Below, piece by piece: positions 9,529 through 16,886 of a stretch of DNA of 49,540 nucleotides. Numbering within the stretch: the first letter of the stretch is position 1; each line of letters begins with the position of its first letter. The notes beneath the pieces were generated by a model, which saw nothing but the letters and a program-made list of their open reading frames with translations, made no database searches and was not told the origin of the DNA. Made by a program: the position numbers and the translations under genes. Source of the stretch: Caryophanales bacterium UBA6259 (lineage in GTDB: Bacteria > Bacillota > Bacilli > Tepidibacillales > Tepidibacillaceae); the NCBI GenBank assembly GCA_002441135.1, contig DJVJ01000053.1, positions 1 to 49,540 of the forward strand, read 5' to 3'.

Positions 9529-11235
9529 ATGGCTTTTGATGGATTTACAACTCGTGCATTAGCAAATGAATTAGCGGAGCAATTAATCGGTGGTCGGATT
9601 CACAAAATTTATCAACCCCATGAAACAGATTTAATTTTCCATATTCGTTCCCATGGAAAAACATATAGCTTATTATTATCTGCGAATCCAACCTTTCCAA
9701 GACTATATGTAACGACCAAAACAATGGCTAATCCAACAGAGCCACCAATGTTTTGTATGCTTTTAAGAAAACACTTAGAAGGCGGGGTCATTACTGACGT
9801 TGTTCAGGTTAGTAATGAAAGAATCATCCATATGGATATTCATAGCGTGAATGAGCTTGGGGATATTCAGAATAAACGACTTATCCTTGAAATCATGGGT
9901 AGGCACAGTAACATCATTTTAATCAACCCAGAAAACAATGTAATTATTGATGGAATTAATCACGTTACACCGGCAATTAGTGCTTATCGAACGGTTTTAC
10001 CTGGTAGGGAATATATTGCTCCTCCAGAACAAAATAAAGTGAATCCTCTAGAAGAAACAGAAGAAAGCTTTATGCGTAGAATTCAATTGAATGAAGGTAA
10101 TGTGGATAAGCAGCTTGTTGCCCACTATATTGGGATGAGTCCCAATACTGCCCAAGAGATTGTCTATTTAGCGGGTTTACCCACTAGAGAAAATCTGTGG
10201 AGCGCTTTTAAGGAATGGATTGGCAAAGCCAAGGAACATCAATATCAGCCAACCATCTCGGAGGGAATCGATAAAACCGATTTCTCCATTCAGCCAATTA
10301 CTCATTTGAAGGAAGCTACACATCAAAGCTTTAACTCTATCGGTTTATGTCTAGAGCAATTCTATGATGAGAAGGCAAAACGAGATACGATCAGGCAAAA
10401 GGTTCAGGACTTATCTCGATTATTAATCAATGAAAAAGTGAGAAGCGAAAAGAAAATCGAATTTCTTCTCAAAGATAAGAAAAAGGCAGAGGACGCAGAG
10501 AAGCTTCGATTATATGGAGAGCTAATCACTGGGCATCTCCATCTGATCAAACGTGGGGACAAAGAAGCAAAGGTAACTAACTATTATGATGAGAATCAAG
10601 GTGAAATCACTATACCCCTTGATCCTTTAAAAACACCATCGGAAAATGCGCAAGCCTTTTTCAAGAAATATAATAAATTAAAGACGAGCTTTGCACACAT
10701 AGATGAACAGCTTGAAGCAACCAAAAGCGATATAAACTATCTAGATACCATAATTACGCAGTTGGAGAACGCCAATGTAGAGGATTTAGAGGATATTCGT
10801 GAGGAGTTAATGGATCAGGGATATCTTAAAAACAAAAACCGTTCCCGAAAGAAGAAAAAGGATCCAAAAATCGAAAAATACCGTTCTTCTGAAGGAATAA
10901 CCATTTATGTAGGTAAGAATAATAGACAAAATGAATTCCTTACTCATAAACTAGCAAACGCATCAGATACTTGGCTTCACACAAAGGATATTCCCGGATC
11001 CCATGTAGTAATTAAAGGAACTGAATTTGGTGAAAAAACCATAGAGGAAGCTGCAAAGCTAGCGGCATACTATAGCAAAGCAAAACTTTCCAATCAGGTT
11101 CCAGTAGATTATACCTTGATTAAACATGTAAAAAAGCCAAGTGGAGCAAAGCCTGGCTTTGTAATCTATACCCACCAAAATACGGTCTATGTTAAGCCAG
11201 AAGAGCAGTTAGTGGATTTATTACGAGAAAAGTAG
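9529..11235 (+). CDS. rqcH: Rqc2 homologue RqcH (NFACT protein, YloA)
   Basis: Ribosome-associated quality control factor that binds obstructed 50S subunits and recruits tRNA-Ala to add C-terminal alanine tails. The protein is 568 residues from the ATG at 9529. A GTG at 9520 is in frame, but GAGGTG at 9517-9522 is the ribosome site for the ATG. Visible parts are the NFACT-N domain (MAFDGFTTRALANEL..., MLLRKHLEGG), a helix-hairpin-helix segment (QEIVYLAGLPT), a coiled coil near 285-420 and a C-terminal NFACT-R domain (WLHTKDIPGSHVVIK). Position 97-98 is Glu-Arg, where B. subtilis has the functionally important Asp-Arg. Confidence 0.94.
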   Translation: MAFDGFTTRALANELAEQLIGGRIHKIYQPHETDLIFHIRSHGKTYSLLLSANPTFPRLYVTTKTMANPTEPPMFCMLLRKHLEGGVITDVVQVSNERIIHMDIHSVNELGDIQNKRLILEIMGRHSNIILINPENNVIIDGINHVTPAISAYRTVLPGREYIAPPEQNKVNPLEETEESFMRRIQLNEGNVDKQLVAHYIGMSPNTAQEIVYLAGLPTRENLWSAFKEWIGKAKEHQYQPTISEGIDKTDFSIQPITHLKEATHQSFNSIGLCLEQFYDEKAKRDTIRQKVQDLSRLLINEKVRSEKKIEFLLKDKKKAEDAEKLRLYGELITGHLHLIKRGDKEAKVTNYYDENQGEITIPLDPLKTPSENAQAFFKKYNKLKTSFAHIDEQLEATKSDINYLDTIITQLENANVEDLEDIREELMDQGYLKNKNRSRKKKKDPKIEKYRSSEGITIYVGKNNRQNEFLTHKLANASDTWLHTKDIPGSHVVIKGTEFGEKTIEEAAKLAAYYSKAKLSNQVPVDYTLIKHVKKPSGAKPGFVIYTHQNTVYVKPEEQLVDLLREK

Positions 11236-11244
11236 TAAAAGAAT

Positions 11245-11288
11245 AAAAATGGCGTGACCAACTTATTTATGTTGATCACGCCATTTTT
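11245..11288. terminator. Bidirectional terminator between rqcH and the small-gene cluster
   Basis: An 18-bp stem with one mismatch (11245-11262 with 11271-11288), an 8-nt loop and A/T tracts on both sides lie between convergent genes. Confidence 0.88.
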
Positions 11289-11306
11289 AACACTCACTTA
11301 TCTTTA

Positions 11307-11675
11307 CTAATTAACGTATCCAGCTGATGTATTGTACTCCCTGCGATTACTGGAGGTTTCTTTTAGCCATTCCTCGATTTCTTCTTTATAGAAATATTTT
11401 GTATCGTCAATAACAAAATATGGGAACATTTTGCCCGAAAAACTTCCTCTTTTTTCTAAAGTGTTTTTTTCAATTTGAATAATTTTCCTTATTTCGGACT
11501 CTGGCATATTTAAATATGTAGCAACCTCTTGTATATTTAAAACCTTTAGATCTTTTGCGCCACTCTCTATATTTGGAGTTTCAGCTTTTAATCCATTGCC
11601 GATATAATAACCACTTACCATAATCGCTATTCCTAAAAAAATTATTGCTAAACTCGCACCTGGATTTTTAAACAT
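11307..11675 (-). CDS. Membrane-anchored excisionase-like helix-turn-helix protein
   Basis: Function unknown. This 122-residue protein has one hydrophobic N-terminal helix (about 9-27, ASLAIIFLGIAIMVSGYYIG). A soluble part follows that resembles MerR/excisionase-type winged helices: VLNIQEVATYLNMPESEIRKII, then a PYFVIDDTKYFYKEEIEEWLKE segment, the usual pattern of helix_turn_helix_17 domains. An HTH tied to the membrane is unusual and could act as a sensor or simply as a protein-interaction domain. AAAGG lies 9 bp before the ATG. It follows a very small gene by 3 bp and the IS607 element lies just upstream, so its original promoter may be displaced. Confidence 0.6.
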   Translation of the reverse strand: MFKNPGASLAIIFLGIAIMVSGYYIGNGLKAETPNIESGAKDLKVLNIQEVATYLNMPESEIRKIIQIEKNTLEKRGSFSGKMFPYFVIDDTKYFYKEEIEEWLKETSSNRREYNTSAGYVN

Positions 11676-11678
11676 ATT

Positions 11679-11864
11679 CTACAGCCTTTCCTTCGTATTT
11701 TTCTCGATGTAAATGTCTAAGGCCTTAATTCCCCGTTGCCAAAACCTTATAAAACTCTCAAAGAACTTTATAAAACCTTGTTTAATTCCCTGTTCAACGT
11801 GTCCCATTTCGTAAAAACTACTTTGGTTTGATATAACACTCCGAGGGCTTAACTTCGGATACAA
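11679..11864 (-). CDS. Small ORF probably disrupted at its 5' side by the IS607 element
   Basis: A 61-codon open frame. The first ~14 codons (MYPKLSPRSV...) come from the probable right end of the IS element, and only the later part (from MGHVEQGIKQGF at about 11807) looks host-derived. That part is a short amphipathic, aromatic and basic peptide (KFFESFIRFWQRGIKALDIYI) with no recognised family. No ribosome site precedes the internal ATG, which fits decapitation by the insertion. It ends 3 bp before the anchored HTH gene, suggesting that the two formed an operon. Confidence 0.4.
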   Translation of the reverse strand: MYPKLSPRSVISNQSSFYEMGHVEQGIKQGFIKFFESFIRFWQRGIKALDIYIEKNTKERL

Positions 11865-11990
11865 CGCATCCTACACCTCAAACATAACTGTTTATGTAGT
11901 TATGCTGAATATCTGCTTAAATTTATGGCAGCATTGAAATCTCTGTCCATTTCTGCTCCACATTCTTCGCAAATATACCTTCTCTCAGAT
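11829..11990 (-). ncRNA. Probable omega RNA (reRNA) of TnpB
   Basis: TnpB nucleases use an RNA made from the 3' end of tnpB and the right end of the element, with the guide read from flanking host DNA. Here the end of tnpB and the 70 bp after it hold stacked hairpins: CATAACT/AGTTATG (11883-11904), GGAT/ATCC (11857-11871) and CCGA/TCGG (11842-11859). The guide would be the ~16-20 nt just downstream on the minus strand (below 11829), inside the disrupted small ORF. The exact 5' end is unknown. Confidence 0.45.
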
Positions 11991-13015
11991 AGTGATAATC
12001 TCGTTTTGATATGTCCACACTTACTACAAGTCTTTGATGATGGATACCATTTATCAGCCTCAACAAATTCAATTCCGTAAATTTCGCATTTATATTTTAG
12101 TTGTCTTTTAAACTCATACAATCCTTGCTGTGCTATCGCTTTAGATAAATGTTTGTTTTTCATCAATCCTTGAATATTAAGTGTTTCTATAACTACTTTC
12201 GATGGCTTGGTTTTCACTATCTTTGTAGTTGATTGGTGTAAATGGTTGTTCCTAATATTAGATAGCCTTCTATAAAGGTATCTAATTTGCTTTTCGAGTT
12301 TTATAATGTTGCTGGTTTTGACGAACGTCCTCCCTTCTTTATTTTCTTCGTATTTTTTAGATACTTTGCGTTGCAACCTACGCAATCTTTTTTCTAGTTT
12401 CTTTACTAATCTTGTTTTGTTGATATTCTTAAAAATCATTCCATTAGAGCATATTGCTAAATCTTTTATTCCTACATCTACACCTATGCTTTCTTTTGTT
12501 AATTCTTCTTTTGGATTTTCTTTCTCAATCCCTACGGAAATATACCAATACTTTCCGTCAAAGCTTACTCTTGGATTGTTATACCTAACACCTATTGGTA
12601 TTTGCTCTGATGTTTTTATCCAACCTACTTTTTCAATGAGAACCATATGAGCCTTAATCTTTAATTTTATGTTGTCATTGTAGAATGATGGCTTGCTCTT
12701 TTTTCTACTTTTGAATTTTGGTTTTTGAGCTTTTCCCTTAAAAAATCTTTTATATGCGTTACAAGCATCTTTTACTGCTTGTTTTGCCACATTATTAGAT
12801 ACTTCATTAAGCCATTCATACTCTTCTGTCTTTTTCATTAATGTGATCTCTTTTCTTAATTCACCATCATTAATAAATTTGCCACCATTTCTATAATTCT
12901 CTTCTTGTCTTGCAATCGTCCAGTTATAGATAAACCTTGCAGTTCCAACTGATTTCCATAGCTGTTTCTTTTGTTCTGTATTAGGAATAATTCTAACTTT
13001 TATCGCTAGTATCAT
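11900..13015 (-). CDS. tnpB: TnpB RNA-guided nuclease of IS607-type element
   Basis: Transposon-encoded RNA-guided DNA nuclease, ancestor-like relative of Cas12. The 371-residue protein has a full RuvC triad: Asp180 in GVDVGIKDLA, Glu277 in KVVIETLNIQGL and Asp359 in DRDFNAAINL. The zinc ribbon cysteines are 330, 333, 349 and 352. The N-terminal RNA/DNA-binding region begins MILAIKVRIIPNTEQKKQLW. Start ATG at 13015 overlaps the end of tnpA. Full length and intact catalytic residues suggest an active protein. Confidence 0.92.
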   Translation of the reverse strand: MILAIKVRIIPNTEQKKQLWKSVGTARFIYNWTIARQEENYRNGGKFINDGELRKEITLMKKTEEYEWLNEVSNNVAKQAVKDACNAYKRFFKGKAQKPKFKSRKKSKPSFYNDNIKLKIKAHMVLIEKVGWIKTSEQIPIGVRYNNPRVSFDGKYWYISVGIEKENPKEELTKESIGVDVGIKDLAICSNGMIFKNINKTRLVKKLEKRLRRLQRKVSKKYEENKEGRTFVKTSNIIKLEKQIRYLYRRLSNIRNNHLHQSTTKIVKTKPSKVVIETLNIQGLMKNKHLSKAIAQQGLYEFKRQLKYKCEIYGIEFVEADKWYPSSKTCSKCGHIKTRLSLSERRYICEECGAEMDRDFNAAINLSRYSA

Positions 13016-13619
13016 TCTCTAACAACTCCTTAATCATTTTCTTTGCCTTGTTTGCTCGTTTACCTTGAAGTCTACTACTAAATACAGTAATAATTTGAAT
13101 TAAATCTTCAACTAATTCTTGTTCTTCTGTTTTTTCAGTAGTGTCTATAATTTCAATTGTTGTACCATATTTAACACATAGGTTTTCTACTAACTCAAAC
13201 CCAAATCTCAACAACCTATCTTTATATAGAATTACTACCTTCTCAACCTCTGAATTAGTTATCATGTCTATTAACTGATTTAATCCTTTATTATTGTAGT
13301 TAATCCCACTTCCAATGTCTGTTATAACTTCAAACTGATAACCCCTCGCTAACATATATGTCTTAACATTTTCAATTTGTCTTTTAAGGTCATCCTTTTG
13401 CTTATGTGAGCTAACTCTACAATAACCTATTACTTTTCTATCTGTAGATTTTATTCCTTTGATTCCTAAAAAATAATTAAGTTGCTCCTGTGAATAATAT
13501 CTATATCCTGTTGGAGCGACATGATGAGCTTTGAATATACCTTTCTTATCCCATTCTCTTAATGTTTGGGGATTTTTACCTATCATTTTAGAAAATTGTC
13601 CTATTGAATAATATTTCAT
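12993..13619 (-). CDS. tnpA: IS607-type serine recombinase TnpA
   Basis: Serine-recombinase transposase that moves IS607 elements with little target specificity. The 208-residue protein starts with a MerR-like DNA-binding domain (MKYYSIGQFSKMIGKNPQTLREWDKKG, ending near residue 55). The catalytic domain follows, with the nucleophile Ser70 in YCRVSSHKQ and the YKDRLLRFG motif, then a C-terminal helix. GAGGTG precedes the ATG. The order of domains (DNA-binding first) is the IS607 hallmark and differs from resolvases and invertases. Confidence 0.93.
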   Translation of the reverse strand: MKYYSIGQFSKMIGKNPQTLREWDKKGIFKAHHVAPTGYRYYSQEQLNYFLGIKGIKSTDRKVIGYCRVSSHKQKDDLKRQIENVKTYMLARGYQFEVITDIGSGINYNNKGLNQLIDMITNSEVEKVVILYKDRLLRFGFELVENLCVKYGTTIEIIDTTEKTEEQELVEDLIQIITVFSSRLQGKRANKAKKMIKELLENDTSDKS

Positions 13620-13634
13620 GATTTTATCACCTCA

Positions 13635-13652
13635 TACATTAACTCTAATGTA
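13635..13652. promoter_or_regulatory. Inverted repeat upstream of tnpA (likely TnpA binding/operator site)
   Basis: A perfect 7-bp palindrome (TACATTA / TAATGTA, 4-nt spacer) lies 16 bp before the tnpA start codon, next to a direct repeat of TTTACA on the minus strand. It may be the left-end recombinase binding region. Confidence 0.45.
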
Positions 13653-13687
13653 AACATTGTGTAAAATCAATAAAAAAATATATACTT

Positions 13688-13819
13688 CTATAAAGTTCCC
13701 TTAACTGTTAATCCCCTTCTTGCTAGTTTTATAGATAGTATTAATAAATAAACCGATAATGCAAAAACAGGTAACGTTATGAACAATTGTATAAATGCGG
13801 CACCAAAATAAAAATCCAT
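13688..13819 (-). CDS. Small single-pass membrane protein (43 aa)
   Basis: A short ORF. From the ATG at 13819 it reads MDFYFGAAFIQLFITLPVFA and onward, with one strong hydrophobic helix (about residues 8-31) and a basic C-terminus (IKLARRGLTVKGTL). GGAAGG lies 10 bp upstream. A second in-frame ATG at 13828 is too close to that site. No family is recognised. It lies on the other side of the IS607 element from the anchored HTH gene, in the same direction, so the three small genes may once have formed one operon. Confidence 0.5.
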   Translation of the reverse strand: MDFYFGAAFIQLFITLPVFALSVYLLILSIKLARRGLTVKGTL

Positions 13820-13959
13820 TATTTTCATTCCTTCCCATACACAAGTATAATTTTCCTTTTCATTTTACCATATTATTCCTTAAAGTTGTTTTTTTATTTT
13901 GCAAACTAATTAATAGACGTAATTCCATAAGAAAACGATGCATTTTTTTAAACTAATTA

Positions 13960-13990
13960 TTGACTATAACGTTGCGTTATAGTTTATCAT
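13960..13990 (+). promoter_or_regulatory. MerR-type promoter with 19-bp spacer and overlapping operator
   Basis: TTGACT (-35, 13960-13965) and TATCAT (-10, 13985-13990) are 19 bp apart, the stretched spacing typical of promoters activated by MerR-family proteins. A perfect dyad fills the spacer: ACTATAACG (13963-13971) and CGTTATAGT (13975-13983) with 3 bp between. This strongly implies that the following TipA-like regulator controls its own gene. Confidence 0.8.
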
Positions 13991-14009
13991 AAGCCTTGAG
14001 GTGGTAAAA

Positions 14010-14777
14010 TTGTTTTACAAAGTAAACGAAGTAGCCAAAATTGCAGGAATTAGCGTACGTACTTTACATCATTATGACCAGATCGGTCTTTTGCAGCCTG
14101 AAAAATTAACGTCTGCAGGTTATAGACTATACTCTGAAAACGATCTTGATCGCCTTCAGCAAATCCTATTCTTTAAAGAGCTTGATTTGAACTTAAATGA
14201 AATCAAGGAAATATTAGATAGTCCTTCATTTGATCGTAAAAGAGCACTAGAAACACATCAGGAACTACTTATGGAGAAAAAGAATAGGCTTGAAGCCATT
14301 ATTCGTTCAGTACAAAAAACCTTAAATTCATTAGAAGGGAAGAGTGAAATGTCAAAGGAAGAAAAATTCAAACCGTTTGATATGAAAAAAATTGAAGAGC
14401 ATCAGAAAAAGTATGCGGAAGAAACAAAACAAAAATATGGTCAATCTAATGCCTACAAAGAGAGTCAACAAAAAACCTCCACGTATACCAAAAATGATTG
14501 GGAAAACATTACCTCACAAGCGAATGAGATCTATAAACAGCTTGCAGCAAATATGAATAAAGGACCTGAGGATGAGAAGGTTCAAGAATTGATTGGTCAG
14601 TGGCGACAGCATATAACCGATAATTATTATAACTGTACCATAGAAATCTTTAGAGGACTTGGGGATATGTATGTAGCGGATGAACGTTTTACTGCAAATA
14701 TTGATCAATATGGAGAAGGCCTAGCAAGTTTTATGAGGGATGCAATGCATCACTATTGTGATATGCACCAAGAATAG
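14010..14777 (+). CDS. MerR-family regulator with TipAS ligand-binding domain
   Basis: Transcription activator of the Mta/TipA/SkgA group. The N-terminal winged helix (YKVNEVAKIAGISVRTLHHYD) is followed by the GYRLY motif, a coiled-coil dimer helix (to about residue 110) and a C-terminal TipAS-type domain (about 125-250). The TTG start at 14010 is preferred because GAGGTGG ends 5 bp before it; a GTG at 14001 is inside that site. TipAS domains bind thiopeptides or other multidrug ligands, but no transporter lies next to it, so the target may be only itself or distant genes. It converges on the nrfD-like gene. Confidence 0.88.
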   Translation: MFYKVNEVAKIAGISVRTLHHYDQIGLLQPEKLTSAGYRLYSENDLDRLQQILFFKELDLNLNEIKEILDSPSFDRKRALETHQELLMEKKNRLEAIIRSVQKTLNSLEGKSEMSKEEKFKPFDMKKIEEHQKKYAEETKQKYGQSNAYKESQQKTSTYTKNDWENITSQANEIYKQLAANMNKGPEDEKVQELIGQWRQHITDNYYNCTIEIFRGLGDMYVADERFTANIDQYGEGLASFMRDAMHHYCDMHQE

Positions 14778-14786
14778 AAGTTTGAA

Positions 14787-14832
14787 GGAGTATAGAACCG
14801 ATGACGTACATCAGTCTATACTCCCTTTTTTA
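14787..14832 (+). terminator. Terminator after the MerR-family gene
   Basis: A perfect 10-bp stem (GGAGTATAGA / TCTATACTCC, 14787-14824) with an inner GATG/CATC stem is followed on the plus strand by a run of seven T. Confidence 0.85.
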
Positions 14833-15771
14833 CTAAAGGATTGTAATACCATCCCAGACTGGAATAGCAGCCAAAATAACCAGTGCCCTAAGCGCAAATC
14901 CACCAATGATCACTGAGATATCAGAAACTATAGTAAGATAAGAATGATGTCCTTTTTGCTCATTAGCAGCTAAGTCACTGGTTGCAGAAGGAGATTCACT
15001 AACATATTGTATAACTGGGACTTTAGAACGCTGATATCGATAAATGTATACTACCAGTGGAAATAACAGTCCAAGTCCGATAAAATATCCCCAGAATACA
15101 AGGGCGTAAACACCGGAAATAACTAACGCTACCGACTCCTTGGCTACTGGTCCATTTACCCCTGAGATCATTATTCCTACAAAAGCAGCAACGATAATCA
15201 GTTCTACAACGATTAACAATATATGTGCTCGCCCTTCACGCCCTTCGCAGAAACTTTTTTTCTCAACCAGTGGGGCTAAAAGTGCAGTGAGGGATAAACC
15301 GGTAGATAAAGCAGAAGCCACAAAGAGAACCGGCATAATCCATGTAGCCCAAAATGGCACCGCTTTGATCACAGCTAGCAAAAGACCTGTATATGTGCCT
15401 GTTGCTAGAGCCAGAACTGCACCTGATAAGGTTAATATATTTGGCGCAGATTTATTAGTTAATGTAAAATACCCTTTCAGAAGTCCAACTATAATGAATG
15501 CAGCTAAAATATACACACCCCAAGTCATAACAGAACTAAGGTTAGCAAGAAGTCCAATCAAAAGCCATGGCTTAGTAAGCCCCTGGCCAAGGTCAAATAC
15601 CAAGAGTACAGTGCCAATTGCTACAATCGGAGCAGCAATAAAGTACCCTGTTCGACGAAGACTAGAGTTTCTTCCTAGCCATCCTTTTTCAGCTGCAAAT
15701 GAAGTGAGATATGCTCCTGCACCGAGTCCACCTAAAAATAAGTAGATTATTATCATCCAATGCCAATGCAT
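14833..15771 (-). CDS. NrfD/PsrC-like membrane quinol oxidoreductase subunit
   Basis: Integral membrane protein of the NrfD family, which exchanges electrons between the menaquinone pool and an extracytosolic iron-sulfur protein. The 312-residue product has about eight membrane helices. It starts MHWHWMIIIYLFLGGLGAGAY, the typical NrfD first helix, and ends with a helix near ALRALVILAAIPVW. GGGGGG lies 8 bp before the ATG. It is the last gene of the flavin/NrfC operon, 12 bp after the ferredoxin gene. No molybdopterin catalytic subunit is encoded nearby, so its usual enzyme partner is missing. The direction of electron flow is inferred, not visible. Confidence 0.85.
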   Translation of the reverse strand: MHWHWMIIIYLFLGGLGAGAYLTSFAAEKGWLGRNSSLRRTGYFIAAPIVAIGTVLLVFDLGQGLTKPWLLIGLLANLSSVMTWGVYILAAFIIVGLLKGYFTLTNKSAPNILTLSGAVLALATGTYTGLLLAVIKAVPFWATWIMPVLFVASALSTGLSLTALLAPLVEKKSFCEGREGRAHILLIVVELIIVAAFVGIMISGVNGPVAKESVALVISGVYALVFWGYFIGLGLLFPLVVYIYRYQRSKVPVIQYVSESPSATSDLAANEQKGHHSYLTIVSDISVIIGGFALRALVILAAIPVWDGITIL

Positions 15772-15783
15772 TATTCAATCCCC

Positions 15784-16458
15784 CTATTCTTTTTTTGGAA
15801 TGATTACCCAAGATGGTTTTGTCAATTCAGGATTTGGCAGTCCTTCAAGCTGATCTACTCCACCCTGAGCTTCTCTCAATTCTGCAAGTTTACCGTAAGT
15901 AAGGGCATTTGTAGGACAATTTGCAACACATGCAGGATCTTCCCCATTGTCCTGACGTTCATAGCAAAAATGGCATTTAGAGATTCTTCCTGTGTCATCA
16001 CTGAATTGTGGAGCATGATATGGACAGGCATACATGCAATATTTACAGCCTATACACTTTTCCGCGTCGTGAATTACAATGCCATCTTTTTCTCTTTTTG
16101 TATACGCACCTACAGGACAAACTTCAACACAAGCCGGTTTCTCACAATGATTACAACTTATCGATAAATATGCTTTTGACTTGTCTGAGGTTAATACCCG
16201 ACGCCACTCGGTACCTTCTTCCCAATTATTTGTAGCTTTACAAGCTGCCTGACAAACCCTGCAGGCAACACACTTTTGCTGATCATACATAAAGCCTATT
16301 TGTTCAGTTTTTTGGGCTGCAACCGAACCAGCAGCCGATCCTGTTTTAGATTTGACCAGCTGGCTTCGGAAAATACCTAAGGAAAGTGCGGCAGACCCCA
16401 TAACACCCATTTTCAATACATGACGACGGCTGATTTTTATAGGTTTTGAAAATTCCAC
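15784..16458 (-). CDS. Tat-exported ferredoxin with four [4Fe-4S] clusters (NrfC/PhsB/DmsB-like)
   Basis: Extracytosolic electron-transfer subunit that normally links an NrfD membrane protein to a catalytic subunit. It carries sixteen cysteines in four groups (63-73, 102-114, 135-145, 162-181, counted from the GTG start). The twin-arginine signal ISRRHVLKMGVMGSAALSLG begins at residue 9. The GTG at 16458 is chosen because AAAGGAG lies upstream of it. An ATG at 16488 precedes that ribosome site and has none of its own. The Tat signal on the small subunit itself fits a protein exported without a large partner. It is co-directional with nrfD, apbE and the FMN lipoprotein. Confidence 0.85.
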   Translation of the reverse strand: MEFSKPIKISRRHVLKMGVMGSAALSLGIFRSQLVKSKTGSAAGSVAAQKTEQIGFMYDQQKCVACRVCQAACKATNNWEEGTEWRRVLTSDKSKAYLSISCNHCEKPACVEVCPVGAYTKREKDGIVIHDAEKCIGCKYCMYACPYHAPQFSDDTGRISKCHFCYERQDNGEDPACVANCPTNALTYGKLAELREAQGGVDQLEGLPNPELTKPSWVIIPKKE

Positions 16459-16519
16459 GATTATTCTAATCTCCTTTCTTTTCCCCATTTAGAAAATATA
16501 TGTGTAGTGGTTGCTCATC

Positions 16520-16840
16520 TCATTGATTACGTTTATCCAATACGAATGCTCCACCGAAAATTAATACTGCTACCGCAAGTCCACTACCAAGCAAAACATT
16601 GTTAGACTCTCTATGAATGGGCTTTATTGGTAACGGTTCATAATGTTCAAATTTCAACTCACCTTTTTCTGACGCACCTGCTGTTCCATCAACTTGTTCT
16701 GTCGAGTCGGATTTATCTTTATTATCATCATTACTTGCATACACCTCATCAAGTGATAAATTCAGAAATAATCCAAAAGTCAGGACAAAAATAATAGTTA
16801 CTACTGTCAAACTACGATGTAATAGTCTGATTTTCTTCAT
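16520..16840 (-). CDS. Small exported, C-terminally anchored protein of unknown function
   Basis: Unrecognised protein of 106 residues from the ATG at 16840 (AAAGGAG upstream). A frame start at 16867 precedes that site and is less likely. It has an N-terminal signal or anchor helix (SLTVVTIIFVLTFGLFLNLS) followed by a probable signal-peptidase site near VYASN. A charged linker of ~50 residues and a C-terminal membrane helix (LLGSGLAVAVLIFGGAFVLD) with a basic end follow. There are no cysteines or heme motifs, so it is not itself an iron-sulfur or c-heme protein. It lies between apbE and the ferredoxin gene and may be a scaffold or docking subunit. Confidence 0.65.
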   Translation of the reverse strand: MKKIRLLHRSLTVVTIIFVLTFGLFLNLSLDEVYASNDDNKDKSDSTEQVDGTAGASEKGELKFEHYEPLPIKPIHRESNNVLLGSGLAVAVLIFGGAFVLDKRNQ

Positions 16841-16886
16841 TGTATTTTGATTTCTCCTTTCTATCATTAAAGTAATTTCATTAGTC

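Larger units (their letters stand above)
11829..13665 (-). mobile_element. IS607-family insertion sequence (tnpA serine recombinase + tnpB)
   Basis: The element carries a MerR-headed serine recombinase gene overlapping tnpB by 23 bp, which is the IS607 layout. Both genes look intact. Ends are estimated: the right end is near 11829, after the conserved structured tail that ends in a GTTATATCAAACC-like string on the minus strand. The left end is somewhere in 13653-13690, upstream of the tnpA operator-like palindrome. IS607 elements lack terminal inverted repeats and make no fixed target duplication, so exact borders cannot be read from one copy. It splits a run of tiny genes. Confidence 0.8.

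Noticed and set aside
11900..13015. TnpB as a Cas12 effector with a CRISPR array
   Set aside because: No repeats with spacers are present, and the neighbour is an IS607 serine recombinase; the length fits TnpB.
15140..15745. 201-codon plus-strand ORF opposite nrfD
   Set aside because: Reverse-complement shadow of a hydrophobic gene; rich in Pro/Arg/Ser, with no family resemblance.
14833..16458. NrfC/NrfD as part of a nitrite or polysulfide reductase operon
   Set aside because: No cytochrome c, NrfA, PsrA or molybdopterin gene is present nearby; only flavin genes flank the pair.
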